Assembly (NCBI GenBank): GCA_964036315.1
Contig: OZ038488.1
Coordinates: 59,338,134-59,402,133, forward strand
DNA from: Acanthosepion esculentum
Taxonomy: Eukaryota > Mollusca > Cephalopoda > Sepiida > Sepiidae
Direction: 5' to 3'
DNA: 64,000 nt
The notes beneath the pieces are model-generated. The model was given only the letters and a program-made list of their open reading frames with translations. It was not told where the DNA came from and searched no databases. Below, piece by piece: positions 33,455-43,640 of this stretch. The first letter of the stretch is position 1; the number at the start of each line of letters is the position of its first letter. Made by a program: the position numbers and the translations under genes.

Positions 33455-33762
33455 GTTTCATGCTAAACACAATCATGGCCTGATGATTGAGTTTACATTC
33501 AAACAGACTGTCACCTCTGGGCGTTGAATTCAATGTCTACATATATATTTACATATGCTCTATATATCATTTTAGCCCATGAATCTACATTTCTACAGTC
33601 AAAATCATCACTTGATAATAGTAGTGTTGTAGTGATTTTATAACATATTTATGTTATAATTTTTGAATAAATTTTATTTGCTCTAATCTTGTACTGAGCA
33701 CACTTTTAAGAATAGTATTTTTGGGTTATTGGAATTTATTCCGTATACACCAATCCTATACT

Positions 33763-33765
<3 letters not shown>
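33455..33765 (+). repeat. Families D and E, adjacent
   Basis: TTTCATGCTAAACACAATCA and AAACAGACTGTCACCTCTGG (D) are followed by GAGCACACTTTTAAGAATAG and TGGGTTATTGGAATTTATTC (E), ending in (TA)n. At 45790-46110 the order is E then D. Confidence 0.6.

Positions 33766-33852
<87 letters not shown>
33766..33852. repeat. (TA)n-(GA)n compound microsatellite
   Basis: About 33 bp of TA then about 50 bp of GA. Confidence 0.95.
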
Positions 33853-33856
<4 letters not shown>

Positions 33857-33939
33857 AATGTCCTCACCCCATACCTAAAATTATAACTCTCAGATGAAGA
33901 CGGCAATTTTATCTTTGAAAATAATTAAAACTGCATTTT

Positions 33940-34000
33940 TGTCTTAAAATCACACCCTGAGGATGACATTGTGTTAATGCCGAAAGTAATCGGAATAAAA
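33940..34000 (+). ncRNA. Candidate hammerhead ribozyme upstream of PLE coding
   Basis: Core CTGAGGA (33957-33963) fits CUGANGA. An 18-nt stem II region follows with CATT pairing AATG, closed by an outer G-C pair, then GAAA (33982-33985), a 4-nt loop, and TC (33990-33991) as the UH cleavage site. CC before the core pairs with GG after the site (start of stem I). Very short stem III is a known feature of hammerheads in Penelope-like elements, and a PLE amino-terminal segment begins about 45 bp downstream. Activity is inferred only. Confidence 0.45.
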
Positions 34001-34004
34001 CAAT

Positions 34005-34165
34005 ATGTATCCACATTGTAATTTTCTCTCTTCTTTTAATACCGACAGCAAGAATCTCATCCGAGAATATCAACGGATCCTGTTGAAAATAAGCAGACAA
34101 AACGTGTTTAAATTATTCAATGAAACTTGTCTCAATGAAAACATGGTGCCAAAATTCACACACAC
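34005..34165 (+). pseudogene. Penelope-like element, amino-terminal segment
   Basis: Encodes NTDSKNLIREYQRILL, SRQNVFKLFNETCLNENMVP and KFTH, resembling the start of PLE proteins (FNETC-x-NEN-x-PKFT) and the tail of the 15464 frame (VFNEMCLKEGLLPKYTN). It then stops at a CT/TA microsatellite, at the equivalent codon to the 15464 copy. Likely part of a PLE terminal repeat (pLTR); no reverse transcriptase follows here. Confidence 0.6.
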
Positions 34166-34195
34166 AATATCTCTCTCTCTCCCCCTCGCTCTCTC

Positions 34196-34261
<66 letters not shown>
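34166..34261. repeat. (CT)n-(TA)n compound microsatellite
   Basis: Interrupted CT to about 34197, then 62 bp of TA. Confidence 0.95.
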
Positions 34262-34264
<3 letters not shown>

Positions 34265-34319
34265 TCAGTTTCGTTATAGGTGAACAAAGATTTGGAGAGT
34301 TGAGTTAAAAGAAAGTAAC

Positions 34320-34510
34320 TTAAAATGAGATATCCGGAAGAGGCATGGCACGTGAAACTAGAACAATCTACCCCGGTGTACGAAATAAAGGATTCGATTC
34401 GAAATTCCAATCACTTGAAGAAATCTGGGACTTACAACGCCCGAATCGTTGGCAACAAAGATGAGGATTACAGTCCAAACAATGTAAATAGTGTAAATAA
34501 TTCCAATACC
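34320..34510 (+). repeat. Repeat family G, single-sided copy
   Basis: AAATTCCAATCACTTGAAGA, GACTTACAACGCCCGAATCG and AACAAAGATGAGGATTACAG match the right half of the 30340-30555 foldback. Confidence 0.65.
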
Positions 34511-34517
34511 TCATCTC

Positions 34518-34541
34518 ACAAACACACACACACACACACAG

Positions 34542-34630
<89 letters not shown>
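34518..34630. repeat. (CA)n-(TA)n compound microsatellite
   Basis: About 48 bp of CA then 62 bp of TA. Confidence 0.95.
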
Positions 34631-34632
<2 letters not shown>

Positions 34633-35117
34633 GTGTGAATGGGGAGCAGATTGATATTTGGATGTGGTAAAAAATGTGGTGTCTTTCGGATGTTTCTACG
34701 AGCCTTCGATTAGTTATATAGATATGAAATTGGCTCAAATACTTCAATGGCTGATTAACACAGTTAAGTGGAATCAACGTATTCAATTTAAGATACACAA
34801 ACTTTGTTGTACGTTGCACTGAGAACTTGTTAATTATGACAAATAAGATTTCCGCTGAGGCCAGAAAGAGGATAAAGAAATTAAATAAACTGGGTAGCTT
34901 TTCATAAAGCAAACAAAACTGCCAATCTCTCAGCGTTTGCAGATCACTGACCACAAATACAATGTAAATGGAGAAATATTATGTTGTACTTAAATTTAAA
35001 GTGAAAAGCTCTGATTAAAAAAAATTATAATTCTAAGTATCTGTTTCCAGTTATACTTGAACATCAATCACTGGCGCCTATGGTAAAATGCATTTCTTTA
35101 AGACTCTCATCGATAAA
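34631..35117. other. Nothing recognised
   Basis: Unique AT-rich sequence. Confidence 0.5.
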
Positions 35118-35120
35118 TAA

Positions 35121-35207
<87 letters not shown>
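35118..35207. repeat. (CTAT)n-(TA)n compound microsatellite
   Basis: About 11 CTAT units then TA. Confidence 0.95.
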
Positions 35208-35208
<1 letters not shown>

Positions 35209-35304
35209 TACTGGGTTCTCACACGTTGTTTTAGATGTCTGAGGGTCAAGTAGCTTTTTGGAGCCGAATACAGAGACCTGGTACACATTAAGCGACAAGA
35301 TCTC

Positions 35305-35475
35305 AAAATGGCCCTCCGCAGGTTTTGAATTCAGAAGTGTCCATCTCCTAGGCTGTAACACCCAATATATCCTGCTATTTACCCATAGCTGGGTGGGAGA
35401 CAAGATGGGTTCATACTTTTCCCAAGTGTATTAGTAAATGAAAACTCGACTGGAATTCTAACTTTGCTCTACAAT

Positions 35476-35478
<3 letters not shown>
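35305..35478 (-). repeat. tRNA-derived SINE, family B (reverse)
   Basis: CCTGCTATTTACCCATAGCT, TACTTTTCCCAAGTGTATTA and CTCGACTGGAATTCTAACT (inverted box B side) identify the family; the head end is replaced by (TA)n. Confidence 0.65.
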
Positions 35479-35561
<83 letters not shown>

Positions 35562-35690
35562 TATTTATTTTTAAAAATATGATCGTATTGAGCACTGTTT
35601 TTTTTAAATAAAAATAATAGGTAAGAACTCTGAATTTTAAATCTCATTGTTCTTTCCTAGTATCTGATATATATATATATATATATATAT
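35479..35690. repeat. (TA)n arrays
   Basis: TA at 35479-35555 and 35667-35690, with AT-rich sequence between. Confidence 0.95.
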
Positions 35691-35754
35691 ATTATTTTAG
35701 CTGTGGTAGAGAGAGTTTATCTTTGCTTATAGTAGATGCTTCTTCCGGAGATGT

Positions 35755-36178
35755 AAATGTACTAAAAAATTAGCGAGGAATAAAGAAATCCCCATCACTT
35801 CCTCTGACAAGAGAGGAGGGATTGTGATCATGAACACGAATAGAGACATAAAAGAAATTAACTCACTAGTCAATGATACTGGCGCAAATGAAAAATAAAC
35901 GAATAAAAATAATCACAAAACAGCACAAAACTGGTATCCCAATGCATCAAATTATCTCAGGAATAGACAGCACCCCCATCAGCTGGCGACAGCCATGACA
36001 AAAATTCTAACCTCTCTCCTTGGAATAATCAGTTCATATAAAGAAACTCAGACAGCCTAATTGAAAAACTAAGGGAAATGAACATGACCAACAAACGCAT
36101 GGCAAGTCTAGACACAAAATCCCTCTACAGCAACAGTTGAACAATGCCTAAATCTCATAAAAGGCATCTCTCACAATC

Positions 36179-36183
<5 letters not shown>
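35755..36183 (+). pseudogene. Penelope-like element, reverse transcriptase fragment
   Basis: Across frame changes the plus strand encodes ITSSDKRGGIVIMNTNRDIK, PMHQIISGID, HQLATAMTKILTSLLGIIS, and SDSLIEKLREMNMTNKRM followed by ASLDTKSLYSN. These match the N-terminal fingers of a PLE reverse transcriptase (SDKGGGV, PxRPIISG, LLG) and motif A (the D of SLDTKSL is a catalytic metal ligand). It ends at a (TA)n array shortly after EQCLNLIKGI. Motifs C onward are missing and stops are present, so it is dead. Confidence 0.65.

Positions 36184-36253
<70 letters not shown>
36184..36253. repeat. (TA)n microsatellite cutting the PLE fragment
   Basis: About 70 bp of pure TA directly after the PLE codons. 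Confidence 0.95.
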
Positions 36254-36256
<3 letters not shown>

Positions 36257-36473
36257 CAAATATAAAATATGTCACTAATTGCTGTTAACTTCAGACTCTA
36301 GAGTTTCATAAATGGGCTCTCCAACTCTACTCGTCGGGGGATAGTGTCAATGAATAAATGTTCAAGCAACTTATTTCTTGACCGACAACACAGTTTTGAG
36401 TATTATCGCTCATCGATATAAGAGGTACAGATAAATGTATTGTTTCATTATTAGATTAATATTCATGGTAATA

Positions 36474-36839
36474 TAGGGTGACCCAAAAACACGGGAACTT
36501 TTTAACAATCCAATAAAACCAAGAGTGATGGAAGAGAAATATTTAATTCATAGTAATTGAAACCTTAAAACATGCCATTTAAGAATCAATGCTGGAATTT
36601 TCATTTTTTAAAAATGACGTCCTGTAGATGGCGTCCTCCTGTACGAATGCATTCTTTAAATCTGCTGTTGAGATTCCTCATTGACTGCTGCAACATCTCA
36701 GCTGGGATACTGTGAATTTCATTCTCGTTACTAAAATGGCGACATGTTTACTTGCTCAAGTTCACTATCTCGCAGTGTTGCCACTTTCTCATGTCTGGCA
36801 ATACGCACTTCAAAAATTCCCGTTTTTTGGGGCACCCTG
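36474..36839 (-). mobile_element. Internally deleted IS630/mariner-like element, 366 bp
   Basis: TA flanks both sides. The ends TAGGGTGACCCAAAAACACG and, inverted, CAGGGTGCCCCAAAAAACGG match well over about 30 bp. The minus strand still encodes the transposase C-terminus: ENEIHSIPAEMLQQSMRNLN, RFKECIRTGGRHLQDVIFKK and a stop. The catalytic domain is deleted, making it a MITE-like derivative. Confidence 0.8.
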
Positions 36840-37011
36840 TATTATTTCCAGAAATAATAATTACACATAATAATACATTTGCCGGGCCTTCTGACCATGA
36901 TCAACGCTAATCAACGCTCTGGAGTCATTCAAGAAATAAGTTGCATTTTTAATTAAGTTTAGATTCATAAATAGGTATACGTATTCAATTACATAATTCT
37001 AATTCATTTAT

Positions 37012-37023
<12 letters not shown>

Positions 37024-37076
<53 letters not shown>
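37024..37076. repeat. (TA)n microsatellite
   Basis: Pure TA of about 53 bp. Confidence 0.95.
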
Positions 37077-37079
<3 letters not shown>

Positions 37080-37159
37080 CTTGAATACCACAATACTTTT
37101 ACGTCACCAGACTGTGACAACCTTGCTTTTGTATATAAACACGTGCAACAAAATAAATA

Positions 37160-37215
37160 CAACATTTGTTTTGATAAAGTCCATCAGAGGAGGAAACACG
37201 TCGGCTAAGAATAGT
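37160..37215 (+). ncRNA. Hammerhead-ribozyme-like motif (degenerate)
   Basis: TTGATAA (37171-37177), a TCC..GGA stem II, GAAAC (37193-37197) and ACGTC followed by GG. Same layout and same U3/A8 substitution as at 22053; a (TA)n array follows 40 bp downstream. Confidence 0.3.
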
Positions 37216-37237
37216 TTTTCCTCTTGTCTTTTTCTTC

Positions 37238-37244
<7 letters not shown>

Positions 37245-37294
<50 letters not shown>
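37245..37294. repeat. (TA)n microsatellite
   Basis: Pure TA of about 50 bp. Confidence 0.95.
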
Positions 37295-37297
<3 letters not shown>

Positions 37298-37299
37298 CC

Positions 37300-38075
37300 C
37301 ATATGAGAAAACTGAAATGCATCTCTCTTACATGTTAGATTCCTTTAAGCAGATTCGATATTTTGGTCGGATATGAATATGATTTCGCCTGCCTTCACGT
37401 AACCTATCAACGAAATACCCCGAATGTCTCATGAGGTCAGCAAGTAAGAAGGAATTGCATGAGAAAGATTACGAATCTCCACCAGATTTTGAATTACAAG
37501 AAGCCTGAGGCTTAAGAGCATGTAATCTTTCAATGTAAGAACTAAGGGACGCCATACCAATACAATTTGATATCCAGCTCAATTTTATCGTCTGTCTGTT
37601 GACCTTTACTAGAAATAAGCCTAACTGGACAAATCGGAAAGACGCAAGGTAATGTTCAAGGCTTTATTAATGGTTGCGTTTCTGAATACTTTATATCTGT
37701 TATTGAATTTACAAGCAAAATTTCTTTTAACACAAACCCAAAGTCTAAACCATGACCAGCACTGTCATAATCGTTCATTATCCATTTTGTTCCCCTCGGA
37801 AAGTTGAGAGATAACCTCATTCCAGTATTTCCAACGTTGACGTGTTCACCGATGGTATAAGAGGTAACTGTTTTCTTGAGGCAGTGCTATTATTATAAAC
37901 TGGAGAGACTAGAAAATCTATACAATATCAGTAATGACAGTGAATGACTTTCAAGTGCATTAATAAATGTAGAGAGGTACGTGCATAGAATATAATGTTG
38001 CAATTTTAATACTAGTATTATACATAACATTATTATTTATTATGCTGTTCTTACTAATACCACTATTTTTATAAT
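37300..38075. other. Nothing recognised
   Basis: Unique sequence of more balanced base composition; no open frame longer than about 60 codons. Confidence 0.45.
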
Positions 38076-38077
38076 AG

Positions 38078-38385
38078 TACTAAAAGGATGGAGGTTGCAC
38101 CTCGAATTGAGGAATTGAAGATCCGGGTTCGAATTCCAATCAAGTTCATTACATTCATTTACGTGCTAGTACTTTTGGGAAAAGTACAAATTCAACTCTT
38201 CACCCTCGCAGTTATGGGTAAATAGTAGGACTCATTGGGTTCTATAGCCTTGGGTGGCAACTGGGCTAAGAAAAGGAAAACTCTGAATTCAAAACTGTAT
38301 ATAGCCCTGGCAAAGCACCTACTATACAGCTAAGGAAAGGATCGTTCGAATTGATTCGATGATCCCGACTACGACCGACAAAAGG
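38078..38385 (+). repeat. tRNA-derived SINE, family B (near full length)
   Basis: Head with box B CCGGGTTCGAATTCC; body TACGTGCTAGTACTTTTGGG and GGGTAAATAGTAGGACTC; tail TATAGCCTTGGGTGGCAACT and GGAAAACTCTGAATTCAAAA. About 300 bp, the best copy for defining the family. Confidence 0.8.
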
Positions 38386-38399
38386 ATGTTCAGGTAATG

Positions 38400-38700
38400 T
38401 AAAGGATATCGGCGCGGAAATTAAAGTCCGTAAACCGAGCTTAAAATCCGGCCTCGTCTGTTACTTTTACTTTCACATCGCTGTGAAAGTGAAAGTGAAA
38501 GTGAAAGTCACAGACGGGGCCAGATCATTTAGCTATGGATTAAAGCAGGTAGACTATACGTTCGTGGCAACCAATCTAAGAGAAGGAAAATTTTGAATAC
38601 TAAACTGCGGAGAAGGCGACGGAAAACCATTCTTCAAGAAGTCATATCAGTACACAGCTAATAAAGAAAAGGAATCTGTGGAGAGCCATGATCCCCTACG
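38400..38700 (+). repeat. SINE family B copy with internal hairpin
   Basis: The head region CCGGCCTCGTCTGTTAC..CTTTCACA is followed by GTGAAAGTGAAAGTGAAAGT and the inverse GTCACAGACGGGGCC, making a hairpin at 38450-38522. The tail (GGCAACCAATCTAAGAGAAGG, GGAGAGCCATGATCC) is normal for the family. Confidence 0.65.
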
Positions 38701-39070
38701 TTCTGAACTACACATAAAAACAAAATCATCCGAAAAAATCTTTGTATAGCTAATATCTTCAATGCTTATCAATCTATTAGAAGCGAACCTATTATAGTGG
38801 TACTAGTAATTGATCCTTTTACGAGCCCAGATTCACTTAGTCTGTCCCAACGCTTCACTGGTAGGTAACGTAGGCAATTTTTTATCAATTCACCCCATTC
38901 CAGCCGATAAACCCACTAAGACGTAAGGGGGGTAATGGGAGTTAAAGAGGATGGGAGTTAAAGACTTTAGACGGCACCAGAAACTCAATAGTACACTATT
39001 GAACAGCTTTGAGGGGTGAGCTTTGTAATAATTACGTTCTTCCCAATATTTAATTAGCCTTGTTTGGCAT
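38701..39070. other. Nothing recognised
   Basis: Unique sequence. Confidence 0.45.
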
Positions 39071-39073
39071 AAC

Positions 39074-39075
<2 letters not shown>

Positions 39076-39138
<63 letters not shown>
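39076..39138. repeat. (TA)n microsatellite
   Basis: About 62 bp of TA. Confidence 0.95.
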
Positions 39139-39142
<4 letters not shown>

Positions 39143-39289
39143 ATGTTGTAGCGAATATTAACTGATTGATCGTTTTTTGCGGTTTATAAACCCTTAGTAG
39201 CTTCCTTAAAACCAAAACATATTTCGGATTGTAGGAGTCTGTTTACAGTACCCGGAGTTCCCAAGGAGACCCCCATATGAGTATTAACC

Positions 39290-39490
39290 GGATTTGACGC
39301 TGCTTAACTTTAGTGTTCGAACGATAACTGAAGTATCTTATTCGCTGTTTTCCTCTGCCTATACCTTGTCACCCGCATAACTTATGACTGTCAAATTCTC
39401 CGAACCTTCTTTCTTTATCATGTGACTCAGAATTTTCAACTGCCTCTGTCTGGTTCTAAGTATCGGTTTCCTCAAATTTACACCTATAGT
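39290..39490 (-). pseudogene. LINE reverse transcriptase C-terminal scrap
   Basis: Minus strand: KPILRTRQRQLKILSHMIKK then EGSENL, the diverged equivalent of IRKRQFKFLG in the 330-1055 fragment; frames break soon after. Confidence 0.5.
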
Positions 39491-39804
39491 AAAGAAGTTC
39501 AGCGTTTGGCATTAGACAGGCGGCGGAAATAGCCGATAAACATTCGGCGACTTTTGGCAGACGCACGAAATGAAACGGGGGTTTGTTTTGATAGGGCAAA
39601 TGATAACTAAAAGAACATTCGCTGAGTTGGCTTGTGGGCAACTGGAGTAGAAAACTCGGAGACATTGCAATTTAAGTTTGTTCGAGGATTGTGTTTAGCA
39701 GTCGTTGCTGTGTTGGCGACTGTCAGTGTGTTAAAGAGCCCGCAGTTATAATTTTCATTTTCGACACAACACCCCAGTTAAGTGCCCAATGTAGTATGTT
39801 TTTA
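39491..39804. other. Nothing recognised
   Basis: Small overlapping frames on both strands (69 and 67 codons) without recognisable content. Confidence 0.4.
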
Positions 39805-40035
39805 AATCAAGCAAATGTACACAAGAATTTGGCGTGTGTTGTAAAGGATAAGGAATCCCAGTCGGACCCATTACATTCACTTCGCCGCAAATAAGCTTTT
39901 AAAGGTATGCATCCATCTTTTCTCGTCATCCCTCCAGCTACGGATTGAATAGCGGGAAAAACTGGGTCCTATAGCCTTAGTTGGCAACAAGTCTGTCTCC
40001 TGAAGACTGCGGGAAAATCTACTGTCGAGTCAGTC
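39805..40035 (+). repeat. tRNA-derived SINE, family B
   Basis: Head side CGTGTGTTGTAAAGGATAAGG (box A-like), then GGACCCATTACATTCACTTC and GGGTCCTATAGCCTTAGTTG. Confidence 0.6.
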
Positions 40036-41636
40036 CTGAATCGAAAGAGACATGATTGGCCAAGCGTGTAACACGTATGGCACTTAACTGACGGACTGAT
40101 ATCTGAATAAATTTCGTAATGATGTTCCTCTCTCCTTTCATATGTCGCGTTTCTGCTTGTTGTTTGAAGTATCCAAGAATTATGGACAAAGCTCTGCCAA
40201 ACTATACCATTATTCTTTTTGCTTATGGTCAGATTTATTCGCTTGTTCATCGTAAGTGCATCCAGTAATTGCTGAAATTTGTTATCTTTTCTGCGCAGAG
40301 CTGATCTCAGACATGAATCATAAAGAATGTTTTTGCAATATTATATTTTGAATCTCTTCAATGAAGCATAGTCAGTTATTATTCATTTTTAGGTGTTTTA
40401 TTCTTACTTTCCAATCTGCCTTGCTTACTAACTACCACAGAATTAGGGCCTGGGAACTGCGTTAAAAAGCAACAGAAATCAAGATGAAATGATCTTTTTT
40501 GAGAAAAATTTGGCATTTAAATCTTAAAATATTTTAAGAACCTTTTTACACCGCTTGTTTCTTCTGCACTCGCCATAGTAGAAAATATTTACACTAATTC
40601 TTTTCCTGCTAATAAAGTAATCGTTAATAATAAAGAAAGATATTTAAAAAAAAATATATATTTGAACTAACGTCTTCAAGTAAAATCAAAGGAGATTTTT
40701 TTTATTCCATATAAATATCTTTCCAGAAAGGATCATATGTTTTGAAATACAGGATCAATACGAATAAGTGGGAATTTGGAAATATGGACTCGAAATGTTG
40801 AAGGGAGTAGAAAAGAAAATGGATACAAGAAGCCTAGAAAGTTGACCTGAGAATGAAAAAAAACAAGAAAAAGTATGCATTCAGAATTTGAAAGTTGGTC
40901 TGATACGAAAAGAAATTTAAAAAATGTATTAATGTAAGAAGGTCTGAAAATTGACAAACGGTCAAAAATAGATGAAGAAATAAAATAAAAAATAAAGAAA
41001 AGAAAATGAAGAAAAAACCCAAACGAAATGATTCAAAATGGATCGGTTTCATCAGAACTGAAACAATATTATATTGACAATGAATACGAAACTAAATATA
41101 GACGATTTCCAGGTATCTGTTATGAAGAATCTTCCTTTTCTCAGACGGATTCTTCCAATCTCTTCGAATGTAAATATATACTTTGAACAACAAATATTTT
41201 TTTCTTTTTTTGGTTAGAATCCGGCGAATTCATGAAAAAGAACGGCTGGAATAATGGTGACGTCAACAGTTACGTCTGCTGCTGCTGCTGCTGCTATTGT
41301 TAGACTTGGCTACTTTTTATTTTCTTCATTTCATATAATGCGTGATTCGTATTCGTTCTTGTCGTGATCAAATGATTTACTCATGAAGAATCAAACGACT
41401 TTTGCAATAGCAATTAATAATAACATATTTTTTTTTACTTTGCCATCGGCAAGTCAAGAAGGAAGGAAAGAAAGAAAGTAAAAAGGGAAAGAAATAAAAA
41501 ACTGCGAAGAATCTATATGCTTTTTACTGTAAATAAAATATAATCATCTATTTTTATATTCAACGGGGCGCTCAGTTAATTCTATAGATTGTACAAAACG
41601 GTTCGTTTTATCATATTCTTTTCTTTGTTCAGCTAG
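40036..41636. other. AT-rich sequence; short (CTG)n
   Basis: A run of about seven CTG units at 41276-41296, and a GAAAG-rich tract at 41460-41500. Minus-strand frames at 40733-41052 are Phe-rich low complexity and unlikely to be genes. Confidence 0.45.
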
Positions 41637-42508
41637 AATTAACAGAATCAAAGTTTGCATTTTTTGTAATAATGTTAAGAATAGAAGCACCCTCTTTGAC
41701 CTTTCCTCTTTACAATATATGAAAATATTAGTTTATTTTTATGATAATTATTTTGCAATTAGCTCTAAACTACAGAATGAGTCAGTCTTTAACCGATGAA
41801 TTATTATAATTCAAAAGGCAGAGAGTTTAAATAATAAACATCATATTTATATCCTTCAATCAATTTTTGGTTAGATATATCAGGATCACGGGAAAATATG
41901 ATTTAGTTATATCAATGAAACCATAATTAATGATGAAAAAGGAAACTGAACAAAAGAAAATAAAAATAAAACATAATTTCTTTTCATATAGTAAATAGTA
42001 AAATTTCAGCACAATTTCCTGCAACATTAATAAATTTAATCTGAATATTAACTGCCTTGATCGAAATTATCCAGAAAAAATTGCAGATCAAACGCCAAAT
42101 AATTTCTACGTATCAGGCTACGGATCAAGAGTTATCAAGCCAATCATTATAAGTAGGTACTGACAAAGATTTGCTAAAAAATGAGCATACGTGATGAAAA
42201 ATGCGTCAAACTTAATAAAAACAATTGTCTTTTCTTAAAAAGTTTTATCTTAAAAACAATGTTTAATCTTTATGTTATTATTACGAGGAAAGAAAACCAA
42301 GGGATTATTTCATTATTAAATTATATTTATATATAAATGATATATCAAGTAGTTTCAATACAATCATTTTCAGTCATTGGGATTTTAATGATTTCAGTAT
42401 GCAGTTATTATTCCCAACTTACTAATGAAAACGTAATCTAAGGGCAATAGTCACGTAAATACAAAATATATATGTATATATATATACATATATATGTTGT
42501 ATTTACGT

Positions 42509-42570
<62 letters not shown>

Positions 42571-42674
42571 AGATAGATAGATATGTGCGTGTGTGTATTT
42601 ACACGTAAATATGCAATCACGCACACATACGCACATGCACACACACACTCACTCTCTCTCTCTCACACACACAA

Positions 42675-42728
<54 letters not shown>

Positions 42729-43029
42729 GATCGTATATTTTATACTTATTCTCGATGGTGACACTCAACCCTTTTACGTGCAGAAATAAAAGCCAAAATA
42801 AAAGCCATTTCATTTAATCACATATAATGTTCGCTGAGAGAAGCAAAGACAAATCATACTCAGCAACTAAATGCGTTTATATGGGTGTGGTGGGGGTGGG
42901 GGGCTCCTGTAGATAGATCATCACTAATTCAATTTAATATTGGATCGAATTCAGTCCGCACCGGGCGATATAATACATTGGCTACGTGCCAAATCAAGCT
43001 TATCATTGCTGGTTGTGTTATAGAAGAAA
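41637..43029 (+). repeat. Unclassified long repeat, copy 1 (1.39 kb)
   Basis: Aligns along its whole length with 51404-52790 in the same orientation, with scattered substitutions and length changes in the microsatellites. Shared landmarks: AATTAACAGAATCAAAGTTT at the start, a 68-nt palindrome (42447-42514), CTCAACCCTTTTACGTGCAG, and CCGGGCGATATAATAC near the end. No open frame longer than about 70 codons outside microsatellites. Its 3' third also matches 50252-50520. Confidence 0.85.
42447..42514. repeat. 68-nt palindrome
   Basis: Arms TAGTCACGTAAATACAA and its inverse surround an alternating AT core with ATATGTATATATATACATAT; a single mismatched pair over 34 bp. Followed by (TA)n-(GT)n and later (CT)n-(CA)n tracts to about 42720. 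Confidence 0.95.
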
Positions 43030-43097
43030 GGCTATCAAGCCAATCTTATAAGTCTTTCGTATTTTCATGATTTCAGTCTCGATTTTCTCTTCTTTAT

Positions 43098-43325
43098 CCG
43101 GCTTCTTCATGTCAACCCAATCTAAGCGCAGTAGTTACCTAAATACAATATTTTTATTAACTTTTTTAATAATTTTTCACTATATTTCGTGCAAATATTC
43201 TCCCGTATTTCACATTCTGTCTTTTCTTCTTCATCTCTAGTCTAATTTATGTTAAACTAATATAGGCATTTTCTAAGGGTAGCAAGGCCGAAAGTATGGA
43301 GCAGATATGAAAATCGAATGTTAAA
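43098..43325. repeat. 3' extension of the long repeat, then SINE scrap
   Basis: GCTTCTTCATGTCAACCCAA..GCGCAGTAG to about 43262 matches 50530-50700. 43259-43325 (AGCAAGGCCGAAAGTATGG) is a reverse family A SINE piece. Confidence 0.65.
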
Positions 43326-43359
43326 CTAATTTTTTAAAAATCTATTTCCTCCCCGTGCA

Positions 43360-43640
43360 TCGCAGAATAGCCACTATGACACAAAGGGTTACTAATGATC
43401 GGGAAGAGGAAAGAGTAATCAGAAGAGCAGTAGATAGCGATTGACATTGCATTTAATTTTTTGCAGTTTAAAGTTGGCTGGAAAGCATGGAGCCAGAAGG
43501 GAGTTCCACAAGAGAGAAGTGCGGGAAGAGAAACTGTTAGCATAGACTTTACGGTACGTCTAGTCAGCTCAACTGTAAATTGATGAGATCTCGACGCCAG
43601 TCTAGTACTGCCCTTAAATTTATAGAAAATGTCAGAAATG
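43360..43640 (-). pseudogene. LINE (jockey/CR1-like) C-terminal fragment
   Basis: Minus strand, frame-shifted: SLPAS-like, then NFKLQKIKCNVNRYLLLF as the final block. Nucleotide similarity to 29240-29475 is evident (GCGATTGACATTGCATTTAA against ACGATTGACATTGAATTTAA). Confidence 0.6.
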
